Positions 1 to 10,699 of a stretch of DNA of 64,000 nucleotides are shown one piece after another; positions within the stretch are counted from its first letter, which is position 1, and the number at the start of each line of letters is the position of its first letter. Under the pieces are notes generated by a model. The model was not told the DNA's origin, ran no database searches, and saw nothing but the letters and a program-made list of their open reading frames with translations. The DNA is from Sarcocystis neurona (taxonomy: Eukaryota; Apicomplexa; Conoidasida; Eucoccidiorida; Sarcocystidae): contig KL647315.1 in assembly GCA_000727475.1 (NCBI GenBank), positions 918,051-982,050 on the forward strand, written 5' to 3'. A program made the position numbers and the translations under genes.

Positions 1-1251
1 AGGGATGCGGAAGGTCTACACACAATCCTAAATGCATGACTTCTTTTTACATGAGGATATGTACATACATCCCCGCAAGCGCACCAGAAACGCACAGACG
101 GACGTCACATACACTCATATATATATATATATACATGTACATATGTGTCTATATATATGTATGTATGCCTGGACGTAAGTAGGTGTGTACGTACATATAT
201 ATATATATATATATGTATTCGTCAATATATATACAGATACAGATACGTACGCCTATGGACATATATATACAGAGAGAGAGAACAAAAAAGGAGGACTGCA
301 CATACACGTATGCATATATATATATATATGCCTGGATGTATCTAGGTGTGTACGTGCCGGCTGCTGGTGGCGTTGGTGTGTCGCTTTTGCTGCAGAGATT
401 CCGAGACTGCGTCTCTCCTGTTGCTGCCGCTGCTACTGCTGCTGCTCCTCTCGCTGCTGGTCCTGCTGCTGTCGACGCTGCTGCTGTTGTAGCTGCTACT
501 GCGGGGGTCGTCTATCTAGTGCAAAGCCCGCGCCCTCTCTTGCTGTCTACACACCTCTGCTCGTCCACCTGCTGCTGCTTCTGCTGCTTTCTTCCGCCGC
601 GCTACTGCAGTGACCTTTGTTGTTGCTGCTGCTGCTGCTCTTTCGCTGCTGCTGCCACTCCTTCTGCCACACCGCCTGTCACTTCTCCTCCTCCTCCTCC
701 CCTCGCGCTGTTGCTGCTGCTTCTTTTTCCCGTGCTCGTTTATGTGTTCCTGATGCTGCCCCTTCTGCTGCCGTTGCATTCTCGAGCGCTGCTGCTGTGC
801 TGTGGTCTCGGCTGCTGCTGCTGTTGCATCTCCGTCTGCTGCTAATCTCCTGCTGCCGCTGCTGCGTTCTCTCCTGCGTCTCCTGCGTGTGCTGCTGCAT
901 CTCCCGCTGCTGCGGCTTCTCCCTCTTTCTCTCACTCTGTCGCTGGTGCGTTACCTTGCGCCTTCCCTGCCTCTTTTTCTGCGGCCTCTGTTACGCCGCG
1001 ATTTGTACCGCTGCTGCTACTAGTGGTATAAGCTTCTGCTGCATCTGCTGTTGCAGCTAAGCGCTCCGGTGTTCCTGTTGTTTGTACGTGCTGCTGCTAC
1101 TGCTGCTACTGGAGCCTTCTGCACTATACTGCTGTTGTACGTCGGTGCTGCTGCTGCTCCTGCTGAGCCTTCTGCACCGCTGCTGTTGTACGTCGGTGCT
1201 GCTGCTGCTGCTGAGCGGTTTATGCTGCTGCTGCTGTTGGTGTACTCCTAC
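1..1251. other. No complete gene: (TA)n and CTG-rich sequence, probably intron of the CDC73-like gene
   Basis: Positions 115-340 are (TA)n/(GTAC)-type microsatellite and about 360-1240 is an irregular CTG tract on the plus strand. The Leu/Cys-rich or Ala-rich open frames here have no recognisable domain. They look like by-products of the trinucleotide tract. The tract lies immediately 3' of CDC73 exon 2, so it is probably intronic. Confidence 0.5.
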
Positions 1252-1440
1252 CTCGCGCAGCCCTGGCTCTGGCAGCCTGGGGCGTGACGAAGTTCCCCTG
1301 TTCGATCAGCTGCAGCACGTTATATCTATTTATTAGCGCACAGCTGCTGCCGCTGCTGCCCACTGCCGTGACCGGCGGGATCAAAATAATCGGCTTCCTC
1401 TTTCGATGGACGCACACCTCGTCCAGCACGCACGGCACGC
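1252..1440 (-). CDS. CDC73: CDC73-like gene, exon 2 (C-terminal domain start)
   Basis: The acceptor is gcatgcag and the donor is GTAGGA. The 189 nt read 2+186+1, in phase with exon 1. The product [20 protein letters not shown] continues through [14 protein letters not shown]. It matches the family pattern of a PII(I/L)(V/I)P strand, then an N-x-LQ helix, then a (K/N)FVxP turn. This exon has no homopolymer run, unlike the CTG-rich DNA around it. Confidence 0.75.
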
Positions 1441-2261
1441 CTGCATGCCCAGCAAACATATCGCACAAGGTTCCTCGCGTTCTGTGCAGATGAATACGGA
1501 GACGCAGAACGAGTAAAGAGAGAGAAGGAAAAACAGACACACACATATATACAGATATATACACACATACATATACACATATATATATATACGCATGTGC
1601 ATGTGTATGCACAGAAAGAGAGACAGAAAAATGGAGATATACATACATGGAGAGAAGCGGCCACAAGTAGGGAGGAGACTGCTTCTATAAACACATGCAC
1701 ATTCGATGTGGACGGACTGAAATAGAAAGAATTGCCGACAGATATAAAACAGCAACTCTTCCACATTCGTCGATCCTTCCTCTCTCTCTGTACCTCTATA
1801 TGCATACATCACGCACACATATATATATATGTATTATGTATATATGTAGACAGAGGGAGCTAGATCGATAGATAGATATCGGGAGCGAGGAACAGGTAGC
1901 CGTAGGCACGAAAGCATATAAGGGAAATATATATATATATATGTATACATATATGTTGGAGGCGAGGAACACATAGCCGTAGAGAGAGCAGGAGGCACAG
2001 AAGGATATAAAAGAAATTTCGATATGTGTGGCGGTACGAAAATGCTACAGCGCTCGTAAACGGACGCACAGGATATTTTTCTTCGGAAATTCGATAATGC
2101 ATATACACTCTTGATTACCTGTCATCTGCGGAGCTTCACATGTTATATATATATAGAGAGAGACAGAGCTATATATATATATATATATATACTATTTATA
2201 TGGGTGTGAATATATATATATACATATACATATATATACTATTTATATGGTGGTGTGTGTC

Positions 2262-2293
<32 letters not shown>

Positions 2294-5200
2294 CACTATT
2301 CATATATGGGTGTATAAAAATGTATAGGTACATATATATACATATACATATATATATATATATGAGAGAGAAAGAGATATATATATACTATTTATATGCG
2401 TGTGAATATATATATAGAGAGAGAGATACACATATATATATATATACTATTTATATGGGCGTGTGTGTCTATATGTATCTATATATGTATAGGTACATAT
2501 ATATATATATATATGTATACATGAGAGAGAGACAGACAGACTATTTGTATGTGTACACATATATATAACATATATATATATACATATATATATATGGAGA
2601 GAGAGAGTGAGAGAGAGATAAAAAGAGAGACTATTTATACATGAGTGTACAAATATGTATATGTATATATATGCATATATAGAGAGAGATAGACTATTTA
2701 TTTGTGTACGTATGTATATACATTTGTATACATACAGAGAGAGACAGAGAGAGAGAGACTACTTGTATGAGTATATATATATATATATATGTGTATATAC
2801 ATAGAGAAAGACTGACTATTTATATGTCTGGGGTATATAGATATATATAGTGAAAGAGAGATACATTATTTATACGTCTATGCATGTATATATATACAGA
2901 AAGATAGACTATTCATGAGTATATAAATATATATAGAGAGAGACAGTGTGTATGTGTATGAAGGATGTCGGGAATGTATGATACGCTTATGAGGAGGAAT
3001 CCTTACGGTGTATTTTGTTTTCTGCATTTGGTCTTTGTACTTTGAAAACTCCAAAGGCGGACCGAGTGCCACCACTTCTCTCTGCTGCTGCGGTTGCATG
3101 CGTACTGCTGCTCGAGCGCAGGGCATGACTTTTAAAAGTCGCTGCTGCTGCTCTGCTGCTGCTGCTGGTTCCACTGCCCCGCCCGTGTTGCTGCTGCTGT
3201 TGCCGGTGGTGCTGCTGCTGTTGCTGCTGCTGCTGTTGCGTGGGGTCGTCTGTCTGGGCGCTGCTGCTGCTGCGCTGGTGTGAGAGGAAAGCGAGAGAGC
3301 GTCCTGCAGCCCTTTCCTTCTCAATGTCGCTGAGGGTCTCGAGGACGTGCAAAAAAGAGACCGGCTGCTGCTGCTGCTGGCCTCTTTCCTGCTGCTGCGT
3401 CGTCTGCCTCGGCCGCTTGGCAGCCCCCTGCTGCAGCCATGGCTGCTGCTCCACCAGGCTGCTGCGAAGAACCAGCGGCCGCTCAATCCGCAGCAGGTAT
3501 AACGAACACAACGTCTCCAGCGCTTTCTCAGCTTCCTCGCTACTGCTGCTGCTGCGACTTCGTCTCTGCTGCAGGCGAAAAAGTGGCTGCGCCTCCTGCG
3601 CCTCTCCTCCTTTCCCGCCTCCTCCTCCTCCTTCGTCTGCTATTGCTGCTGCTGCTGCTTCGTCGGCCGCGGCTGACGCTGCAGCGACTGCTGCTGCCAT
3701 CACTGCGCGTCGCGAAGGCAGCAGCGGCGAGGCTTCTGCCTTCGCGGTTCCATCAGCAAGAGCCGCAGCCTCAGAAGACGCAGCAGCAGGAACAGCAGCA
3801 GCAGAATCAACAGCAGCAGCAGGACCCCACCACCAGCATCGCCAGTGTTGCGGCATCACTTCTTCTAAGGCTTCTTCATCTGCAGCACTGCCCGCTGCGC
3901 CTGCTCTAGATTCTGAGGCTTCGCTCGTCGCTGCTGCACCGACGACTGCAGCACTACTCAGTCCTGGGATTCTCAGCGGCTTCTTTGCGTCGAGTCGAAA
4001 CACCAGCGGCGGCAGCGCTGCTGCTGCAGCAGCAGCAGCGGCAGCAGCGCCATGACCAGCGGCAACAGCAGGAGCAGCAGCAGGAGCAGCAGCAGCACGA
4101 GACGCAGAAGGAAGAGAGGCGGAAGAAGGAGGAGAAGAAGCAGCCGAAGAAGCAGCAGCAGTAGCGGTAGGCGTCGAAGACGCAGCGCCCACCTTTTCCC
4201 CCGCAGAAGTCTCTGCAGCTCCTGCTGCTGCCGCAGTTGCCTCGGCTGTTGTTGCTGCCGCGGCTCCAGGCGCTGCTGCATGTGTGTGAAGTCGAGCCGC
4301 AGTGCCGCCTGCAAGTGCAGCAGCAGCAAAAGCAGCAGCAGCCTTTGCAGCAGCAGCCTGAGCCGCAGCGTCGGACAGTGCCTGATGCGCCGAGTAGTCC
4401 GCAGCAGCAGCCGCTGCGGCAGCAGACATGGAGTCGAAGAAAGAGAAAATTTTTACACGCTCCAGGACATTAATATAGCGATGTCCTTTCTGCACTATGT
4501 TCGTGTACGTATATGCTTCCTTTGGCGTTGACAGCAGCAGCCAGATGTCGGCAAGAGTGAAGATTTCCTTCTTTCTGCTTTCTAAACCGGATGGGAGACG
4601 CGCCGGGACGTAGCAATTCATTTTGGGGAAAATCAAAACCTCCTCTTCTCCCACGCGCTGAAGCGAGCACGGGCTCCTGCTTAACGACGTCATGAGCCGC
4701 GTGTCCCCCTGCTGCTGCTGCTCCTCCTCCTTGTTTCCCTCCTCCTGCGCGAGAAGACCACCCGCCCCACCGTCTCGCGCGGCTGCTCCACTGCCCCCGC
4801 TGCCTCTCTCCTTCCCTTCACACATCTGCCGCTGCTGCTCTTGCAGACTCAGATGGAGCAGCAACAACGGCGTCACGCCAGACAGAGAAACACTCCCTGC
4901 CGCCGCGCCTCCTCCTGCTCCTGAACGAGCAGCAGGAGCAGGGTCAGCATCAGCAGCAGGAGTGTGCGCTGCTGCGAGTGGGGAGTCCTTGGCACATGGT
5001 GCTGCTGCTGGGGTTTCTGCACTAGCAGTAGCTGGCGTCACCGTCAGAGAAAATGCAGCAGCAGCAGCATCCGCGCCGCTTCCTGCTACCAGATCAGGCG
5101 CAGCAGCCCCTGCATCTGAAAGGAGACCCGGCGAGGAAGGAGGTGGGGCTGCTGCTGCTATCGGGTCAACAGCAAAAGCAGGCGTGGAAGAAGTGTTGGC

Positions 5201-5671
5201 AGATGAACTAGCACGTGAAGGAAACGAAGACAGAGAATCAGCAGCAGTACTCGAGAGGTTGAAAGCAGAGGGGACCGAAGACGCCGGAGCCATCCCTGGG
5301 CGAGTAAACGAATATTTTCCTGCGGCAGCCGAGACCTCAGCAATGCCGTCGTGACGGACTGCAGGAGCCGCAGTGGCGTTGGAGAGAGAAGCGTCTACAG
5401 AAGACGCCGCTGCTGCGCCCTCGCTGCCACCGCTGGATTGCTGCTGCTGATGTTGCGCGTAATGCTGCTGCAGCGGACGATATTGCTGCTGCCGCTGCTG
5501 CTCCTGCAGGTAATGCTGCTGCGAGGACGCAGGCACTTGATGCTGCCCTGCTGTAAGATGCTGCTGCTGCTGGGCAAAATGCAGCTGCTGGTGCGCGTCC
5601 TGCTGCTGGTGCCTCTTCTCCTCCGCCTCCCTACCCGGGGTGCCGGCGCTACCAGTCGCGTCCTCCTCCAT
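1252..5671 (-). CDS. CDC73: CDC73/parafibromin-like Paf1-complex subunit (3' partial, 2 exons seen)
   Basis: This gene encodes a likely CDC73/parafibromin homologue, a subunit of the Paf1 complex that travels with RNA polymerase II in the nucleus. Two exons are seen, 5671-3007 and 1440-1252. The joint is phase 1 to phase 1: CAC C, donor GTAAGG, then acceptor gcatgcag, giving an Arg codon. Residues about 340-410 resemble the CDC73 N-terminal domain (EEEVLIFP, then [15 protein letters not shown] and [15 protein letters not shown]). Residues about 720-790 resemble the central [10 protein letters not shown] / [14 protein letters not shown] segment. Exon 2 carries the start of the C-terminal domain ([27 protein letters not shown]). 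Between these lie long Ala, Gln and Ser runs. The ATG has an in-frame TAG two codons upstream. Exon 2 ends at donor GTAGGA, so the rest of the C-terminal domain must lie left of position 1. Family assignment is by motif memory; I am fairly sure. Confidence 0.78.
2140..2930. repeat. Degenerate minisatellite in CDC73-like intron 1
   Basis: About twelve diverged units of roughly 50-90 bp repeat the order (GA)n, then CTATTTATATG or a close variant, then GTGTG, then (TA)n. CTATTTAT-like cores can be seen near 2191, 2239, 2387, 2445, 2540, 2630, 2694, 2815 and 2864, with weaker ones between. The array sits inside the 1.57-kb intron between the two CDC73 exons. Confidence 0.8.
3007..5671 (-). CDS. 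CDC73: CDC73-like gene, exon 1
   Basis: Exon 1 has 888 codons plus one base. It starts at ATG 5671 (MEEDATGS) after an in-frame TAG. A Gln/His-rich leader is followed by Ala-rich linkers, the conserved N-terminal CDC73 segment, a poly-Ala block and the central conserved segment. The donor GTAAGG follows the codon for His in KIH. Ordinary read-through would add only six residues before a stop at 2987, which makes the splice more likely than termination. Confidence 0.75.
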
Positions 5672-6291
5672 GGCCTATGAAGGGAAGCGAACTCGTCGAC
5701 TACAAACGCACCACGAGCAACGGCTGATGCGGAAGCAGCAGCAGCAGCAGCACCAGCGGCAGCAGCAACAGCAGCAGCAGCAGCACGACCAGCAGCAGCA
5801 CGAGCAGCAGCAGTAACAGCAATGACAACACCAGGAGAACGAGGAAGATAAGAGCGCACCCCAAAGGAAGGACGGCGCTCTTTGTGGGGTGCAGCCTCCT
5901 TTTCACTGCAGCGACGCCTAGTCGTCGACTGTCGAGCAGACACCACCTCCAAGGGTGAAGCCTCACGTTTGCCTACATCCACGGCACAACGTTTGCGGAA
6001 GTAGTGTACAGACACATGCAGCAGTAAGTACAGAGAGACTCGCGTCCACACCTGACGACAGACATACAGATATCCTTTATATACGTAGATGTACGTATGC
6101 ATGCGCGGCGTGCTCATGCGCGTATAAGAGTGAACGGGCACACGTACACAAATACTCCACTGCTGCAGACACAGGGGGACATTCACGATCAAGCTCTTCC
6201 TCCTGAGGTGTAACCAGGCATATGTGCACCCGTTCTGCTGCTCGCGCGCAGAACAAGCAGAGACGGAAAAACAGAGAGACGTGCTTCATTC

Positions 6292-6738
6292 CTAGTAGTC
6301 AAGTACATCGACTGCAGGTTCTCGTGTTGCCATCTGTGCTGCTTGTTTTGCACCTTCTGCTGTACGTGCTGCCGCCTGTGTTGCTGCTACGGTTGCTGTG
6401 GCTCCCGTTGTTGTCGAGCATGCCGCCGTTACTGACGCTGTCTTTTCCGTTAATGCCGCACTTGGTGCTGCAGCCTCTGGTACGGCGGCTGCCGCTGCTG
6501 CTGTTGATGTTGTCCTTCCTGCTGCTGCTGCTGCTGCTCCGTTTGCTGCTCTGCCGGCCGCTGCGGCTGGGGCTAAGGCCACTAGCGGTGGCTGCTGCGG
6601 ATGTGACTGGTGGGCAGGCAGGACAGGATGAGCGAGATGAATCGAAAGACGCATAACAGCTGATTTCTTAGCGAGCAGAAGCAGCAGCACCAATATCAAA
6701 ACACAAGGGTACGATTTTCCTTTCTGACGACGGTACAT
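6292..6738 (-). CDS. Possible small secreted Ala/Thr-rich protein
   Basis: A 148-aa open frame starts at ATG (MYRRQKGKSYPC). It has a basic N-end followed by a strongly hydrophobic stretch (CVLILVLLLLLA, residues 10-21), as in a signal peptide or anchor, and then an Ala/Thr-rich body to a stop. I do not recognise it. The body is a CTG/CAG-type repeat, and the plus strand is also open in Ala and Leu frames, so this may be a repeat artefact. The signal-like N-end before the repeat is the only argument for a gene. Confidence 0.25.
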   Translation of the reverse strand: MYRRQKGKSYPCVLILVLLLLLAKKSAVMRLSIHLAHPVLPAHQSHPQQPPLVALAPAAAAGRAANGAAAAAAGRTTSTAAAAAAVPEAAAPSAALTEKTASVTAACSTTTGATATVAATQAAARTAEGAKQAAQMATREPAVDVLDY

Positions 6739-8005
6739 GTGCAGCAGCGAGGTTGCTCGCGCAGTGGGGTGTAGGTACGGCACACAAGTGAGTAGTTGAA
6801 AAACGCAGCGATTATACGCTCGTATTTGTTCATTGGGCCGTCCCCCCTATTGCTGCCCCACGCCATGCAAAATCCTGTTGCCGAGAATATGGAATCCGAT
6901 CTAAAAAAGGAGGAAAACCGAATCAAATTTGCAATGCAGCACCAGCACCAGCTGTTTGGCGTCACCGTAGCTGTTTGAACAGCGGTACGTCTCTCCAACC
7001 GGGAGCGAATTTCTGCCCCTCCCTGAAATAGAAGAGTTCAGTGCCATTCACGCATGCTGCTTCACCTGGTTTTCTGTGGACGAGAACTCAGAGTAGCGTA
7101 CTTTGCGGACAGCGAGAGTTCTTCCGCCGGCGGGAAGAAAATTAAGGCATGCATGTGGCAACCAGATGCAGCATGCACCGAAAGAGAGAGCTACGTAGGG
7201 GTCGGCTCTTCGTCACGAGCAGCTGCCGCTGCGATAAGGAAGAAATTGGTGGCGAAAGAAAGGCTCCGAGAAAGGAAGGAACGATGAACGTACATCCCCG
7301 TGCAGAACAACCTGAGATGTACGTACAACTCATTCCGTTGCATCTTGTGTACCCGCGCCTACACGTGGAATGTATACACGTAGCAGCTCACGTCAGAGGT
7401 GTGTACATTGCGTATTTTTGATTTCGCGGGGACGTAGAGAGACAAATAACTGCAGAAACAAGCGCCGTAGGGCGGAGTGTTCAGGAAAGTTCGCCAGTTT
7501 GTATGGTGGTTGTATACTTCAAGACACGTAAGTCACTGCGGACACGCTCGTTTCGAGTGTACCTCCACCATGTAATAAACCAAGTGGGTTGCAGTGGGGA
7601 ATATATACATATTTACGTCAACACGTTGCATTTCGTGATTCGTGTACCTCAGGAAAAACTCAACGAGGTATCGTGGAGTGCAGTACACCAGTAGCCAGCC
7701 TTTTTTTAGGTTTTGAGGTGTACGGACACCGCAGAAGCAACGTTCCGACGGCATACAGTATTGGGCGCACGGAGTGGCATCAGCTTAATGCGGAAGATGA
7801 TCACAGGTAGTTGTTGTATCCCGTGGTTTACCAACACCGCAGTAGTGACTGCGCTTTGCGGTGTACGTACGTCGCAGAATTAACTCGACTACGGTATTGC
7901 GGGGGAGGTACTCCCTACCCACCACCATGGTAGTTGCACACTGTACAGGGCACCGCTAGACTCTCGTATCGCGACGGCATGATGGACACAGTTTACGTAT
8001 TCTGC

Positions 8006-8137
8006 GGTGTACGTACACCACATGGTTAGTTGAATTAAGATGCTCTGAGCCGTGCGCGTGCGTAATAATCGTGGTGTACGTACACCACATAGTCAGGTGA
8101 ACTAAGATGCTCTGAGGCGTACGTGCATAATAATCGT
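8006..8137. repeat. Tandem 67-bp repeat, each copy starting with GGTGTACGTACACC
   Basis: Copy 1 is 8006-8072 and copy 2 is 8073-8137. Both begin with the perfect palindrome GGTGTACGTACACC and share AAGATGCTCTGAG and TAATAATCGT further on. Related half-palindromes occur at 7717-7730 and 7859-7872. The block ends about 300 bp upstream of the DUF1764 ATG. Confidence 0.9.
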
Positions 8138-8294
8138 GGACGGTGCACGTTTTGAGGTGTCTCCATATCGGGTGGCGACCCCATTTCATATTTAGGTGTA
8201 TGTCTACGTGAGGCTTATTCGTGCAAACGACAGTGTCATTGACGAAGAGTAGGCTCTACGTACACCGGAAGCGACCCCCGGCCCCCTGGGCGGC

Positions 8295-8300
8295 TATAAA
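8295..8300 (+). promoter_or_regulatory. TATAAA box-like element upstream of the DUF1764 gene
   Basis: The sequence GGCTATAAAGG lies 133 bp upstream of the chosen ATG at 8433, in a locally GC-rich stretch. The spacing suits a TATA element with a short 5' UTR. TATA use in coccidia is not well established, so this is only a candidate. Confidence 0.25.
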
Positions 8301-8432
8301 GGACACACGCAGCTTCAGGGCAGTGTTGGGTTCTGCTGCAGACCGAGGGTGTGCGGCACACACAGCGAGCACGTGACTGATGACTGCAGAGCTTCTCTGA
8401 AGCAACTTTCTGGACGTAAGGCTAGTTGTATC

Positions 8433-9432
8433 ATGGGGAAGGAAAGGAAGGAGCGGCTGCTGCTGCAGCGAAGGGGAACAACAGCGGGAAGTGCTGCAGC
8501 AGCAGGCGTGGAGAAGGGTCACACGCTTGGTCAGGTTCAGACGAAGAAGCAGAAGAAGTTGCTGTACTGTAGCAGCCCTGCAGAAATAGAGGCTACATCT
8601 AAAGTAGCAGAAGCAGCAGGGGGGAGGGGAACAGAAGAGCGTCTCTCGGCAACACTCGCTGCTGCAGGACGTCCAGCAGCAGCGGGAACAGCCCCAACAA
8701 CAGCAGCAAACGTAGCAAGAGCGACGAAAAAGAAAACTTCACGAGATGGAGGGGCAAGTGATACTGGAGGAGGTGAAGCAGCGCGTGTAGAAGCGAGGAC
8801 GGGGACGCCGTCTCGATTGAAGAAGAAGAAAAAGAAGAAAGGAAACAAGGAGGTGGCAGGATCAACAGCAGAAGGGAATTCAGCAGGAGACGGCTTTGGA
8901 GCCCAAGCAAGAGGAGCGAGTGAACTGCTTCTTCGGACAGCAACAAATGACACACAAGAGTGCCGCAGTGAAATGGATGAACTTTTTGCTGGCTTTATGC
9001 CGTCAACGAATAAACGTGACGGAGGCGCACCAGCAGGGGGAGGAGGATCGGCAGCAGCAGCAGCAGCAGACGTTTCGCCTGTGACAGCAGCAGCAAGAGG
9101 ACGGAAGGCCGCTGCGGCATCTGCAGCAGCCCCGGCAAGAGGAGCGAAGGCAGCACCAGCAACAGCAGTAGGGGACGGAGTCGACGGTGAAGCGGCCACT
9201 GCGGGAAAAAGCAGCAGCAGCAGCAGCAAAAAAAACAACAGCGAAGAAAGCAACAGGGGAAAGGCGGAAAAGGAGAAGAAGAAGGAACGCGGAAGAGAAC
9301 ACGACACTATGAATAAGAAGAAGCGACGGATGGCTAAAAGCCTAGAAGAAGATCTTGGGATTGACGCTTCTGCCTCCACGAGATACACCACAGAGGGCTG
9401 GCGTATATACACTGAAAAGGAACTGAGAATAG
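8433..9432 (+). CDS. DUF1764 gene, exon 1
   Basis: Exon 1 has 333 codons plus one base, from MGKERKER to RIYTEKELRI. It holds the basic and Ala/Ser-rich body plus the first half of the conserved C-terminal block. If read past the donor, the frame gives a non-conserved tail and stops at 9476. Confidence 0.8.
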
Positions 9433-10699
9433 GTGTGCTACACCTGCAGTGGCACAGCAGAGAATACACAGCGTGAAACTTCAGAAATGCGGCAATGGAA
9501 AGAAAGATAAAACAAAGAAGAAAGCTGTAAAGGTTGCCAAAGGCGAGAAGGGAAAACAAACTCACGAATGGTTTGTGCACATAAGGAAGAAGCTGCTGCA
9601 CGCAAAATCCTAGAAAAAGGCTGGAACATCAAAGATTACAGCAGCTGCGGGAGCGACAGAGGCTTCAGCGTTGCTTGACACGTCAGAGTCTTTGTAGCAG
9701 AGAAAGGAGATGAAACGAAGAGGAAGGAGAAGAAACGAAACCCGAAGGTGTTCACAAAAAATCGGCCACCAGAGGAAGAAATGCGAGTCCAACCATCCAC
9801 AAGCAACAGCAGTGAAAGTATGCAGCGGGTTTGTATTCGAAATCCGTGTACAGTAGATCTGCGCAGGTATTTTCATCTATATGTACGCATAGCAGGCATG
9901 CAAGGTGTACATGTTTACACGTTAGACAGTCTAGGTGTGCACGTACATGTATGTATGTATGTATATATATATATATATTGCAGGTCCCGGTGGAAATCAC
10001 GTCGAGTGTTGGGTGTAAACGAGGAGCATGGAAGGCCCTTCTGATGAAATTTTCAACAGAAGGCAATTCCTCAGGCAAAGAGCGCGTAAAAGGCAGTTTT
10101 CTGTTTCGTCGCTGCTGCTGCGGCTGCCGTTGCTGCACTGGGCGCTAGAAAGTGGTCCTCTTCGTTTTCCTCCGTTGGTGAAGATGTCGCCTCTGCTGTT
10201 CCTCGTGTTGCTTGTTTTGCTGTTTTTCCTGCGTCCTATTCTTCATCTGCCATGTTGTTGCTGGTACTTCTGCTGCGGTTTATTTCTTGCTGTTGCTCCT
10301 GCCTCTGTGGCTTCTTGTACTCTTCTTGCTCCTCGTGCTTCTCTTCATTTTAGTGTTTCTCCTGCTGCGCCTCGTGCCGTTGTCGCTCCTGTGCTGCTGC
10401 TCTTCTCATGTCCTGCTGCCGCCACTGCTGCGGTTGCTGCTGTTCCTTCTTCCTCTGCTGCTGTTGCGTCCTCCTCTGCTGCTATCCACTTTGCTGTTAC
10501 CTCCTTCTGTTTCGCAACTGTCGTTTCGTTTTTGCGGGCGTGCTTCTTCTCGCTTACTCGCGGCTGCTGGTCGGTCACCGGGAGGACGGTATTAAACTGG
10601 GATATGATGGAATGTAATTGTTTGTGATGTGCTTGGGCTGCTGCAGGAGAAGGAGGCAACACTCGCGACTGTCCTTTCGACTGCGACTGCTGCTTCTAA
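8433..10699 (+). CDS. DUF1764-family conserved eukaryotic protein, 2 exons, about 350 aa
   Basis: Exons are 8433-9432 and 10647-10699. The joint is ATA G, donor GTGTGC, then acceptor ctgctgcag followed by GA GAA GGA. It is phase 1 and restores the family C-terminus: RYTTEGWRIYTEKELRIG, then GEGGNTRDCPFDCDCCF and a TAA stop. The DUF1764 family, as I know it, is small lysine-rich eukaryotic proteins of unknown function. They have an acidic (S)E(I/M)D(D/E)(L/I)F motif, here SEMDELFAGF near residue 180, and end in an IYTEEELGI...GGT.LCPFDC.CCF block. Between these lie Lys runs (KKKKKKK) and Ala/Ser homopolymers, suggesting a nuclear or nucleolar protein; that is inference. The ATG at 8433 has A at -3. 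The 1.2-kb intron carries CTG tracts and one copy of a dispersed repeat. Confidence 0.85.
9993..10098. repeat. Dispersed about 105-bp repeat, copy A
   Basis: This copy is directly repeated at 11300-11400 with roughly 80% identity by eye. Shared blocks include TGGAAGGC, CTCTGATGAAATT-like and CAGGCAAAGAGCGCGTAAA-like. Copy A is inside the DUF1764 intron and copy B lies 3' of the gene. Confidence 0.85.
10647..10699 (+). CDS. DUF1764 gene, exon 2 (Cys-rich C-terminus)
   Basis: This 53-nt terminal exon follows a polypyrimidine/ctgcag acceptor and encodes GEGGNTRDCPFDCDCCF, then TAA. The spacing of the four cysteines (C-x3-C-x-CC) is the hallmark of the family and could bind metal. The exon is too short to appear as a stand-alone open frame. 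Confidence 0.85.

Larger units (their letters stand above)
5672..8432. other. Divergent intergenic region between CDC73-like and DUF1764 genes
   Basis: The CDC73-like gene leaves leftward and the DUF1764 gene rightward, so both promoters must lie here. Contents are a CAG tract (5730-5830), microsatellites (6060-6130), an Ala-rich open frame (6292-6738, listed separately), moderately unique DNA (6800-7500) and a cluster of GGTGTACG(T)ACACC-type inverted repeats (about 7700-8140). Confidence 0.6.

Noticed and set aside
183..1060. Plus- and minus-strand frames in the CTG tract at the left edge
   Set aside because: Cys/Leu- or Arg/Gln-rich products of trinucleotide repeats with no conserved block; they sit where the CDC73 intron is expected.
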